Source of the DNA: Desulfobacterales bacterium
GTDB taxonomy: Bacteria > Desulfobacterota > Desulfobacteria > Desulfobacterales > Desulfobacteraceae
Direction of reading: 5' to 3'
DNA: 15,652 bases
Assembly (NCBI GenBank): GCA_022361535.1
Contig: JAKSAU010000164.1
Span: 1 to 15,652 of the forward strand
A program made the position numbers and the translations under genes. The first letter of the stretch is position 1; every line of letters begins with the position of its first letter. The notes beneath the pieces are model-generated. The model was given only the letters and a program-made list of their open reading frames with translations, ran no database searches and had not been told where the DNA came from. Below are positions 1 through 7,638 of the stretch, piece after piece.

Positions 1-27
1 GACGGACATGCCCAAACCGTATTACTC

Positions 28-34
28 AAGGAGG
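28..34 (+). promoter_or_regulatory. Strong Shine-Dalgarno site of adhesin 1
   Basis: AAGGAGG lies 5 nt before the ATG at 40, a near-perfect Shine-Dalgarno site at good spacing. It fixes the start codon of the large adhesin and suggests efficient translation. Only 39 nt of upstream sequence is present, so the promoter is outside the window or cannot be judged. Confidence 0.85.
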
Positions 35-39
35 AGCAC

Positions 40-3000
40 ATGGAAAAAGCAGGTATTGTTCAATCAATTATCGGAACCGGAACGCTTAAAGCTGTCGGGC
101 CTAATGGGACGACAAGAGTATTGGAACAAGGCGATGATGTCTTTGTTGGCGAAACTCTTGTAACAGAAGGCAATGTCTCTGTTGTTATTTATAATGAAGA
201 AACCTCCCAGGAAATCGCCACCCTTGGCCCAAATGAGTCAAGATCCATCGACGAAACCGTTACCACGAAAGTCGCAGAAGAAGACTCCACAGTAAAAGAA
301 GTTGAAGCCATGCAGGCGGCTCTTGAACAAGGCGAAGAAATTCCTGAAGAAGAGACCGCAGCCGGTGAGGAAGAACCCTTTACATCAGATCTTGAATCGT
401 ACGAGGGTGATGAGAGCTCAGGCGGCGTAGATCCCAAGTCATTGGGTGCCGCACCTGAAACCGCATCCGCTATAGGAAGGGCTGACGTCAGAGATTATGA
501 TGACGATGTTCCAGTTGTTTCAGCCATTGATGTTTATGTAGATGAGAGTCCTCCAGAAACAGACTTTCTTGGATTAGACGGCGAACCGTTTGATACGGTA
601 ACCGGTGCCATTACAGTGGATTATGGGACTGCTACAGGCTCCCTTACTCTGGCTGCAATCGGCGCGACCTGGGATGCCGGTAGCAATACCCTGACTTATG
701 AGCAGGACGGGGAGGACATTTGGCAGATTGTACTTGACCAGGATTCGGGTGAATTCACTTTTACTCAGTTGGCAGCGTTTGATCATGGCCCTGACAACAA
801 CAATCACAATGCGCTTGCTGAATTTGGAATCACTGTTACTGCTACCAACTCAGAAGGCAACAGTGCCTCGACGACATTTACGGCAGGCATTTATGATGAT
901 GGTCCGTCTATCAGACCTGAGCCCGAAGAATATGATGACTACTATCCAAACGATTTCTTCCTAAGGGCTTCAATTGAAGATCCTGATGGTGTTCTTGAGG
1001 TTGAGGGTGATGAAGGGTCCCAATATCCAGTAGGAAAATATGTATCTGCTGAAGAATTAGGTATTGATTTTGGTACCGATGGCCCAGGAGATGTGGCTTT
1101 GTCCATGGACCCAGACGATCCTAACTGGGAATGGAATCCCGATTTGTATGATGGTGAAGGAGGGCTAATATACTACCAGGGTGAAGGAGAAGATAGAGAA
1201 CCCGCCTGGATTATGGGGCTTGTAGAAGAACAGGAAACAGGAACGAGTGTAGACCGATGGACATTGGATCACAATGGTGGCGCTTTGACTATTGACATGC
1301 TGTCAGAGTTAAACGGAGCAATAATAGATGGCGACGGAGAAACTTCAGACTTGGATATTATGATCCGTCTTTATGATGCAGATGGTAATCATGTTGTCTA
1401 TGATGATGATGGTGGATTAGGAACTGATGGAAGCACTCACTATTATGACTCTTTCCTTCATTTTGGTGACCTATCAGCCGGGACCTACACGCTTTATGTT
1501 AGTTCCTATTGGTTGAATCAAAATGAAGCTTTGAACGACTTTAATGATGATGGACCAGCTGGAGATTACCAGGTAACTATTACAGGCGACACAACTGTAA
1601 GCACTATGGTTGGTAACATAATCAGCGATGATTCTGGTGTTGTCGTGGGGCAGGGAACCATAGTCGATCAAACGGAAACACAAGTCGGATATTACTTTCA
1701 GCAATTGAATCCCATCGACCATGCCGAGGGAACAGACCAGGACGATACTATGCACTGGGATGTAACAATGACAGTCACCGATAGTGACGGTGATTATATT
1801 GAGGTGCCAATCAGCATAGATATAGATGATGATGAACCAAGCATTTGGGTTGACGGGGAAGGTATGGATGTTGACGGTCCCCTTCTTGATGTCAGTGAAG
1901 ATGCTTATCTGATAGATGATACAAGTCCGGTGCCGGTTTCCTACTTTTTTGACTGGGAATATGGGGTTGATGGCCCAGGTAATGTAGCCTATGAGCTAAC
2001 ACTTGATCTTCCTGATGGGGAAGCCAGAGGCTCCGGCCTTTACACCCACGACGGAGATGAAATCCTCTTGAAATTGGATAATGGCCAAATCGTTGGTTTC
2101 GACGGCGAAGGAGATGGTGAGATCGTCTATTTTACCATATCCTTAAATGAATATGATGAGGTGGTCTTTGATCAACAGAATCCTATCCGACATGATTATG
2201 AGGGTAGAGACAGAGAGTATCTCAGCCTGGCTTATATGGGACTTCTGGCAACCATAACAGATGCTGATGGTGATACTGACACAGCGTTTATTGATTTCAG
2301 TCAGTACAGCTTTGCAATTGACGATAGTGTTCCTGAGGCTCGGGATAATAGCTACGAGCTTGATGAGAACACAAGCATTGTAATGGATATTCTGGCTAAT
2401 GATGATCTAAGCGGCGATAATGAAAATGAGGCCGGAGAAATACTAGGTGGAACCACCGTCACCATAAACGGAGGCGGTCCTGCAAATGGAAGTCTAACAG
2501 AAAATCCGGATGGCACATTCATATATACACCCGATCCGGATTTTTACGGTAGTGACAGTTACTCTTATACTCTTACAGATGCAGACGGTGATACTTCTAC
2601 CGCCACTGTTAATATTACTGTAAATGAAAATTTTCCACCTGAGGCTCTGGATAAATACATAACTGTAGATGAGGCCCACGAGGCGTTTACAATGTCTGAG
2701 GACGTCTCGGATCCGAATAATGATGACTCTGAACTGACAATAACCATTGATACACTTCCAGATTACGGTACGTTATTTTATACCAATGCAGATGGTGATC
2801 AAATTGAAATTGATGCACCAGGGGCTTTTACACTTACCCAAAGCGAATTCGACAGCCTTGAATATGTGATTAACCAAGATGTCGTTCTGGATGAAGCTGT
2901 TGACTTCTTTTTGGGTACGGATGGTGATGATCCACTCGATGAAACATCCGACTGGGGAACTACTACTGATGGCGGCTTGACTTATGTGACAGAAGTACTG

Positions 3001-4512
3001 ACTGATGCCGGGACTATATATGCCAGAGTTAGTGGATTAAACCCTGACGGTACAGATGCACCATTAGGGTTTCAGGATAGTCCAACCACACAGCATGGTG
3101 TAGGTATTGGAGTTGCAGGAGATGTTGGTGATAATCAGATAAATACAGATCGAGACTATCAGAGTGAAACCCTTGTACTTGAGTTTGATAATGGTACAAA
3201 ACAAGTGGATGTTACCAATGTGATAATTACTTTTTCAGGTTTAGGACCCTATTATGTTGAAGGGGCAGAGGAAAATGCACATGTCCATTGGATTGCCAGA
3301 AGTGCAGATGGTAGTGTGGTGGCTGAAGGGTATGAAAACAAAGATGATACCTGGCCCGATGATTTTGGGGAAGCACAAATTGAAGTGCTAAAGCCCGATG
3401 GTACTCCTGCAACTTTTACAACTCTGGAAGTTTCCATTAACGGCGGTAGTGCAGACGAAGTTGGCTGGGGAAACGCAACTATCAAGTCTTTCCAGGTAAC
3501 ATCAGTGGTTGATGATTCTTTTGATTACACCGTGACCGATCCCGGTGGAGAAAGCGATTCTGCAACAGTATATTTTGATCTAAATGAATATGCAGATCGA
3601 TCCGCCCTGATTGTAGGGTCCAACCTGCCTGATGATGATGCACTGGTAGATACGGATCCTGAAGCTGTTTATGACAACTTTATTGTAGCAGGTCCAGATC
3701 CTGACACAGATATAGAAGGTACTATCAATGGGTCCGGTTTTGATGATTTGATTGCTGGTGATGGAGGAGGAGCCTCAGAAGGACTTGATCCAACTGGGTC
3801 TGACATCATCAATGGTGGTGATGGAGATGATATTATCTTTGGTGATGTGATGAATACGGATTCCCTTGAGGGAAGCTCTCTTCCTGACGGTTCCGGATGG
3901 GAAGTGTTCCAGGAGCTCGAAGATAACACTGGAAATTCTTGGTATAGAGATAATACGCTCCAATACATTGAAGAGAATCATGAGGAATTGGCAGAGGAAT
4001 CCGGCCGCGAAGGCGGTGATGATACAATCCATGGTGGAGAAGGCGATGACATCATCTACGGCCAGGAAGGTGATGATACCATTTACGGTGAAGAGGGGAA
4101 TGATACAATCGATGGTGGTTCCGGTGATGACTGGATTGATGGTGGTAGTGGAATAGATACCTTGCGCGTGACAGATGCGACTCTTGATTTCTCCAATTTA
4201 ACAGATGAACTCATTAGTTTGGAAGCAATCCACTTAGGCAATGATGGAGAAGGGCAGTCAATTATTAATCTGACCGCTCAGGATGTATTTGATTTGTCAG
4301 ATACCGATTCGTTGACAATTTCAGGGAATAGTGATGATGAAAGCGAAGATAGTGTGATCCTGTTCTCAAGTGACGGTTGGAGTCAGGACGGTGATACCAA
4401 CTCCTTTATCTCTGGTGGCGCATCTATAGAGGCTGTCAATGTGAGTGTTAGCCTCGATGGTGTTATTAAAACATTTGATCAAGATGGAAATGACATTACA
4501 GTAGTACCTTAG
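40..4512 (+). CDS. LapA-like RTX adhesin 1 (type I secreted, retention module)
   Basis: Predicted giant surface adhesin of 1490 residues, exported by a type I secretion system and held in the outer membrane by its N-terminus. Visible order: retention module (about 1-128), with a LapG-type TAAG site at 106-109; a T1SS-143-type repeat ending in DDGP at 286-289; a second repeat (about 330-600) interrupted at about 402-547 by a PPC/DVUA0089-like domain; a third, more divergent repeat ending near 765; a VCBS/cadherin-like domain (about 768-866); a second cadherin-like domain (868 to about 1180) interrupted at about 948-1157; RTX nonapeptides (about 1227-1270 and 1325-1372) separated by a helical-looking segment; and a C-terminal T1SS-signal-like region. 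There is no Sec signal peptide, as expected for type I export. It is acidic, with many Asp/Gly runs typical of calcium-stabilised adhesins. No catalytic or toxin domain is seen. Family assignment is firm; the ligand is unknown. Confidence 0.9.
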   Translation: MEKAGIVQSIIGTGTLKAVGPNGTTRVLEQGDDVFVGETLVTEGNVSVVIYNEETSQEIATLGPNESRSIDETVTTKVAEEDSTVKEVEAMQAALEQGEEIPEEETAAGEEEPFTSDLESYEGDESSGGVDPKSLGAAPETASAIGRADVRDYDDDVPVVSAIDVYVDESPPETDFLGLDGEPFDTVTGAITVDYGTATGSLTLAAIGATWDAGSNTLTYEQDGEDIWQIVLDQDSGEFTFTQLAAFDHGPDNNNHNALAEFGITVTATNSEGNSASTTFTAGIYDDGPSIRPEPEEYDDYYPNDFFLRASIEDPDGVLEVEGDEGSQYPVGKYVSAEELGIDFGTDGPGDVALSMDPDDPNWEWNPDLYDGEGGLIYYQGEGEDREPAWIMGLVEEQETGTSVDRWTLDHNGGALTIDMLSELNGAIIDGDGETSDLDIMIRLYDADGNHVVYDDDGGLGTDGSTHYYDSFLHFGDLSAGTYTLYVSSYWLNQNEALNDFNDDGPAGDYQVTITGDTTVSTMVGNIISDDSGVVVGQGTIVDQTETQVGYYFQQLNPIDHAEGTDQDDTMHWDVTMTVTDSDGDYIEVPISIDIDDDEPSIWVDGEGMDVDGPLLDVSEDAYLIDDTSPVPVSYFFDWEYGVDGPGNVAYELTLDLPDGEARGSGLYTHDGDEILLKLDNGQIVGFDGEGDGEIVYFTISLNEYDEVVFDQQNPIRHDYEGRDREYLSLAYMGLLATITDADGDTDTAFIDFSQYSFAIDDSVPEARDNSYELDENTSIVMDILANDDLSGDNENEAGEILGGTTVTINGGGPANGSLTENPDGTFIYTPDPDFYGSDSYSYTLTDADGDTSTATVNITVNENFPPEALDKYITVDEAHEAFTMSEDVSDPNNDDSELTITIDTLPDYGTLFYTNADGDQIEIDAPGAFTLTQSEFDSLEYVINQDVVLDEAVDFFLGTDGDDPLDETSDWGTTTDGGLTYVTEVLTDAGTIYARVSGLNPDGTDAPLGFQDSPTTQHGVGIGVAGDVGDNQINTDRDYQSETLVLEFDNGTKQVDVTNVIITFSGLGPYYVEGAEENAHVHWIARSADGSVVAEGYENKDDTWPDDFGEAQIEVLKPDGTPATFTTLEVSINGGSADEVGWGNATIKSFQVTSVVDDSFDYTVTDPGGESDSATVYFDLNEYADRSALIVGSNLPDDDALVDTDPEAVYDNFIVAGPDPDTDIEGTINGSGFDDLIAGDGGGASEGLDPTGSDIINGGDGDDIIFGDVMNTDSLEGSSLPDGSGWEVFQELEDNTGNSWYRDNTLQYIEENHEELAEESGREGGDDTIHGGEGDDIIYGQEGDDTIYGEEGNDTIDGGSGDDWIDGGSGIDTLRVTDATLDFSNLTDELISLEAIHLGNDGEGQSIINLTAQDVFDLSDTDSLTISGNSDDESEDSVILFSSDGWSQDGDTNSFISGGASIEAVNVSVSLDGVIKTFDQDGNDITVVP
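355..366 (+). other. Predicted LapG cleavage site (TAAG) in adhesin 1
   Basis: Codons for T106-A107-A108-G109 sit at the end of the retention module, after an acidic stretch (EIPEEE). In Pseudomonas LapA, the periplasmic cysteine protease LapG cuts between the alanines of a TAAG motif at almost the same distance from the N-terminus. Motif and position are seen directly. Cleavage is inferred, and no LapG gene is in the window. Confidence 0.7.
1243..1680 (+). other. PPC/DVUA0089-like domain nested in a T1SS-143 repeat
   Basis: Residues about 402-547 of adhesin 1 form a separate beta-sandwich-like unit: W407-T-L-D-H, then DLDIMIRLYDADGNHV, a DDD turn, then GDLSAGTYTLYVSSY. This is the layout of pre-peptidase C-terminal (PPC) and DVUA0089 domains. 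The flanking residues (PAWIMGLVEE before, VGYYFQQLNPIDH after) are adjacent strands of one T1SS-143-type repeat, so this unit interrupts it. The role is unknown; related domains are linked to carbohydrate binding or stabilisation of secreted proteins. Confidence 0.55.
2881..3510 (+). other. Beta-rich insert within a cadherin-like domain of adhesin 1
   Basis: Residues about 948-1157 separate FTLTQSEFDSLEYV (about 930-943) from DDSFDYTVTDPGG (about 1158-1170). Those two halves normally adjoin in cadherin-like/VCBS domains. The insert contains HGVGIGVAGDVGDNQINT, then alternating strands such as SETLVLEF and VHWIARSADGSVV, and resembles a jelly-roll ligand-binding module. A related stretch occurs in adhesin 2 (about 13260-13810). 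Assignment rests on strand pattern and shared motifs only. Confidence 0.45.
3718..4164 (+). repeat. RTX nonapeptide region of adhesin 1
   Basis: This encodes glycine/aspartate-rich RTX repeats of the GGxGxDxUx type in two groups. The first (about residues 1227-1270) includes GGDGDDIIFGD. The second (about 1325-1372) has consecutive copies such as GGEGDDIIYG, QEGDDTIYG, EEGNDTIDG and GSGDDWIDG. RTX repeats bind calcium and fold outside the cell after type I export. Between the groups lies a non-RTX segment (about 1273-1323) conserved in adhesin 2. Confidence 0.9.
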
Positions 4513-4539
4513 GTAAATAGGGCTATAATCTAAACTTTA

Positions 4540-4580
4540 AGCCGGGGCGTATCAAATCATTGGTACGCCCCGGTTATTTT
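4540..4580 (+). terminator. Rho-independent terminator after adhesin 1
   Basis: A perfect 10-bp GC-rich stem (CCGGGGCGTA at 4542-4551 pairs with TACGCCCCGG at 4564-4573) can extend three further pairs into the loop (one of them U-G) and is followed by TTATTTT. It begins 27 nt after the TAG stop of adhesin 1. It is strong enough to separate that transcript from the downstream operon. Confidence 0.9.
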
Positions 4581-4717
4581 ATACAGATTCCTTTAAAAAA
4601 TGTTAGTTGCTGATCTGTTGCTGTGAATTTTTAAACAAGCTTTTTATGGGCGGCGCTTAGTCATTATGATTAAAAGACTTAGCTTAAAAATATTAGATAT
4701 ATACAGGCTGAAAATAA

Positions 4718-6127
4718 ATGAGCGTAGACCTTGAAAATGAACTGCTGCTGCAAAAAAAATGGACTGTAAAAAATACCAGGCTTTTGCCATGGTTTAATAA
4801 ACTGGTTGAAAATGAGTTTATTTCTCCGGAAAAACAAGTCATGAGAGGGATTGCAAGTATCCGGTCAATGGTTGATTTCTGTAATACTCATGTCCCATAT
4901 TATAACGGTTTGTTTAGAAGGAAGGGTTTGTTATCCAAAAATATTAAAGACTTATCTGACCTATCTGCATTTCCATTGCTTTTAAAAGAAACCGTTCAGG
5001 ACCAAAAGGTTGTGCTTCAAGCCAATTGGCTGCCAAAAAGTGAAAGACAAGTAGGAGAAACATCTACCTCCGGAACGACGGGTCAACCTGTAAAAGTCCG
5101 TATTACTGCAAAAAGTATGGGGATGTTTGGGATATTAAAGCAGAGAGAATTTAGATGGTTCAGATTTGATCCCAAAAAAAAGTTTGCATCCATAAGAAAT
5201 TCGCATGATTTACCCAGGGTAAATGGTAAGCGTCTTCCGGCGAATGTAACCTACCATGGGAAAGGATGGCCATCTGTCGGAGCCCATTTTAAAACAGGGC
5301 CTTTTTTGGGCCTTGCAGATACCACTGACATAGAAGACCAAGTCAGTTGGATAGAAGCAAATAAGCCAGATTATATTTTAAGCCAGCCAGCACACTTGGA
5401 ACAATTGGCTTTGGCCTGGCAGGGAGACTCTTCTACTATAAAAGGATTTGAAGGCGTATCCCAGCAGGTGATGCCCCAAGTAAAAAATAAGATAGAGAAG
5501 GTTTTCTCGGCTCCGGTACACCAGAATTACGGCCTTAACGAAATTGGAATCGTTGCTTCATGCTGCCCTGAGGGAAATAGGTTTCATGTTCATACCGAGC
5601 ATTGCTGGGTTGAAATTGTGGATGAAAATGGTGAGCCATGTCCCCCTGGAGAGCGGGGACGCATTTTGGTGACATCACTTACCAACCGAGCGATGCCATT
5701 GCTTAGATATGATACTGATGACACCGCTATACCTGCAGAGGGAGTGTGTGCCTGTGGCAGGACATTGCCCGGTTTTATAGGACTAATGGGACGTTACAGG
5801 AGAACGGCCTTACTTCCTCCGGGGAGTTGGAAATGCTGGGATGCAATTCTTAACGGCTTGGCCGAGGCGCCTGCCCCACTTTCAGAGAATTTGCGACAAT
5901 ATCAACTCCACCAGTTTTTAGACGGGCAGTATGAATTAAGATTGGCATGCAAAGGGGCTCCTGAGCCTGGATTTATTGATTATATAAATTATACATGGAA
6001 TAAAGAGTTGGGGGCGAATGCTGTAACATTGACGATAACCCCTGTAGATGTTATTGCCAGACCTAAAAGCGGCAAATTTGAAAGTTTTACTTCTGATTTT
6101 GCTCCATTGCCAAAACAAGGATCATAA
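4718..6127 (+). CDS. PaaK/CapK-family adenylate-forming enzyme 1
   Basis: 469-residue protein of the phenylacetate-CoA ligase/CapK/F390 synthetase-like family, which activates a carboxylate with ATP and in many members passes it to CoA. Seen: the phosphate-binding loop TSTSGTTGQP at 115-124, an aromatic-acid motif YGLNEIG at 271-277, YDTDD at 331-335 (normally the ribose-binding RYxTGD region), Cys282/283 with Cys344 and Cys346 in positions typical of the structural zinc site of PaaK-like proteins, and a C-terminal KSGK (450-453) with the likely catalytic lysine. Length is normal for the family. No signal peptide, so cytoplasmic. First gene of the operon. The Shine-Dalgarno is weak (AGG about 10 nt before ATG). 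The substrate cannot be read from the sequence; F390 synthetase-like or polysaccharide-linked CapK roles are alternatives to acyl-CoA ligation. Confidence 0.82.
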   Translation: MSVDLENELLLQKKWTVKNTRLLPWFNKLVENEFISPEKQVMRGIASIRSMVDFCNTHVPYYNGLFRRKGLLSKNIKDLSDLSAFPLLLKETVQDQKVVLQANWLPKSERQVGETSTSGTTGQPVKVRITAKSMGMFGILKQREFRWFRFDPKKKFASIRNSHDLPRVNGKRLPANVTYHGKGWPSVGAHFKTGPFLGLADTTDIEDQVSWIEANKPDYILSQPAHLEQLALAWQGDSSTIKGFEGVSQQVMPQVKNKIEKVFSAPVHQNYGLNEIGIVASCCPEGNRFHVHTEHCWVEIVDENGEPCPPGERGRILVTSLTNRAMPLLRYDTDDTAIPAEGVCACGRTLPGFIGLMGRYRRTALLPPGSWKCWDAILNGLAEAPAPLSENLRQYQLHQFLDGQYELRLACKGAPEPGFIDYINYTWNKELGANAVTLTITPVDVIARPKSGKFESFTSDFAPLPKQGS

Positions 6128-6128
6128 T

Positions 6129-7178
6129 ATGGCTAAGACCGCAATAAAACCTAATCTACCTGATTGTTTTTCATTAACTGCGGAAGAAGAAAGCATTCTG
6201 CGTGTCACTAAGGAACCTTGCGAATATCTTGACGATAATACAGTTCATATGCTGTTGACGAACAATCCGTACGAATTTCATTCTTACGTACGGGAAAAAT
6301 TGATCCGAATTGCCAAGGGTAAAATTAAAATAGAGCTTCCTGCAAAACAGATTTTTTCAGACCAAGAGACCTTGGGTGATTTTCGTGTTATGCCTTGTAA
6401 GAGGCAGCATGGAAGAACGTGTGTGAAAACCGTGAAGATCGTAGGGACTAATACCGTCCAAAATCTTGTTCCTGATCAAATAACAGTTGGGAAGGCATAT
6501 GTTGTTGATTCTAATGAGAATTTTGTTAGTCATATCATAGATGCATGCCTTTTATCATCAGCTCGCACAGGTATCTGTGCGGTTCAGGCTATTGAAAGTC
6601 TGGCCCGTTCCAGGCGCAGGATCACTATTGTCGGAAGCGGAAGAGTCGGGTATTACACAGCTATGTATGCAGCTTGTCTTGGCGGGGTTGAAGAAATTTT
6701 CTTCATCGATTTAAATGAGCACAGGGCAAAACTGTGTGCACGGGCATTGGAATCAAAGTACCAGGACATTCGGTTTACAAGCGGTCCAACATTTAATGTT
6801 GATGATACGGATGTGTTGGTTTTGGCAACCACTAGCCAGACCCCTATTTATAGTAAACATGATATTAAAGCGGATTTGATCATAAGTTTGGGTGCAGATA
6901 TTGACTATCAGCATGAACTCAATCCTGACCTGATACCTGGATCTGATATTTTTGTTGAATCTATGGACAGCTTAAGGTACGGCGATTTGAAGTTGTGGAT
7001 TGAACAAGGGTTAATTGAAGACAAAGATCTGACAGACCTTTTCACAGTCTTAAAACAGGATGTGGTCTTAAAAAAAGATACGCCTAAAATTTTTATCTCA
7101 ACGGGAAGTGCGTTGTTTGATAACCTTGCTATTGGCTATATGCTGAAGGTATATACCGATGAAAACAATATCAATTGA
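6129..7178 (+). CDS. Ornithine cyclodeaminase/mu-crystallin-family protein
   Basis: 349-residue dehydrogenase-like protein. The family includes ornithine cyclodeaminase, archaeal alanine dehydrogenase, ketimine reductases and SbnB-type enzymes of siderophore precursor synthesis. Seen: KTVKIVG (100-106, substrate-carboxylate lysine region), SSARTGICAVQA (about 143-154), a Rossmann GSGRVG at 169-174, and FFIDLN ending in an acidic residue at 194, which favours NAD(H) over NADP(H). GADIDYQHEL at 255-264 contains the Asp257 equivalent of the catalytic aspartate, and STGSALFDNLA lies near the C-terminus. The start at 6129 is one base after the preceding stop; an in-frame ATG at 6048 would overlap the upstream gene by 80 nt and add 27 non-family residues. 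The gene ends inside the acetyltransferase gene. Substrate unknown: an amino or imino acid is likely. Confidence 0.82.
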   Translation: MAKTAIKPNLPDCFSLTAEEESILRVTKEPCEYLDDNTVHMLLTNNPYEFHSYVREKLIRIAKGKIKIELPAKQIFSDQETLGDFRVMPCKRQHGRTCVKTVKIVGTNTVQNLVPDQITVGKAYVVDSNENFVSHIIDACLLSSARTGICAVQAIESLARSRRRITIVGSGRVGYYTAMYAACLGGVEEIFFIDLNEHRAKLCARALESKYQDIRFTSGPTFNVDDTDVLVLATTSQTPIYSKHDIKADLIISLGADIDYQHELNPDLIPGSDIFVESMDSLRYGDLKLWIEQGLIEDKDLTDLFTVLKQDVVLKKDTPKIFISTGSALFDNLAIGYMLKVYTDENNIN

Positions 7179-7638
7179 AAAAGCTTTGGAGAACGATCTG
7201 CCAAGAATCTTTCAGCTCCTTGAGCAAGTTAACATGCACCATATTCCTTCCGGTGAAATGGATGCGCTGACCTTTGAAAATTACTTTGTGGCAAGAATGG
7301 ATGGCAAAGTGGTCGGTTTCTGTGGGTACAAAATACTGTCTGCTACCCTGGCAAAGACGGAGTTGATGGCGGTAGATAAAGAATACAGAAAATATGGTAT
7401 TGGCTTTAAACTTCAGACCAGGCGTATGGAAGAGATGCTCAAAAGGGGGATAGAAAAACTGGTGACTAACACGGATTTATCCCAAACCATTGCCTGGTAT
7501 AAAAAGCATTTTGGATACAGGGAAGTTGGCCGCTTAAAAAAGGTGTGTGAATTCAGCTCACCTGATATTGACCATTGGACCACCCTGGAAACGGATTTGG
7601 TACAATGGTGTAAAGAAAGGCAGAAGGAGCAGGTATGA
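7159..7638 (+). CDS. GNAT-family N-acetyltransferase
   Basis: 159-residue single-domain GNAT fold, which transfers an acyl group from acyl-CoA to an amine. Seen: the N-terminal strand and helix ISIEKALENDLPRIFQL, FVARMDGKVVGFCGYK (43-58), TELMAVDKEYRKYGIGFKL with the acetyl-CoA pyrophosphate loop R77-x-x-G80-x-G82, and the late motif IAWYKKHFGYREVGR (111-125). It overlaps the upstream gene by 20 nt, with GAAGG (7145-7149) nine bases before ATG, and overlaps the next gene by 4 nt (ATGA). Such coupling suggests action in the same pathway, for example on an amine made by the dehydrogenase-like enzyme. The acceptor is not known. Resemblance to amino-acid acetyltransferases is general only. Confidence 0.85.
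   Translation: MKTISIEKALENDLPRIFQLLEQVNMHHIPSGEMDALTFENYFVARMDGKVVGFCGYKILSATLAKTELMAVDKEYRKYGIGFKLQTRRMEEMLKRGIEKLVTNTDLSQTIAWYKKHFGYREVGRLKKVCEFSSPDIDHWTTLETDLVQWCKERQKEQV

Noticed and set aside
3669..4032. Minus-strand open frames opposite the RTX region of adhesin 1
   Set aside because: Serine/proline-rich reverse complements of Asp/Gly codons are a known artefact of RTX-coding DNA.
40..4512. Interpreting adhesin 1 as an RTX toxin or enzyme
   Set aside because: No pore-forming, lipase, protease or other catalytic domain is visible; the retention module and TAAG site favour a cell-surface adhesin.
4607..4647. Two TTGCTG boxes (4607-4612 and 4618-4623) followed by TTTAAA or TTTTAT as a promoter for the operon
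   Set aside because: Each box matches the -35 consensus poorly and the -10 elements only 4 of 6. In AT-rich DNA such matches are expected by chance. A promoter probably exists in 4581-4717 but I cannot place it.
6048..6128. Upstream ATG in frame with the ornithine cyclodeaminase-family gene
   Set aside because: It would overlap the PaaK-like gene by 80 nt and add 27 residues unlike the family; the ATG at 6129 directly after the upstream stop is the normal operon arrangement.
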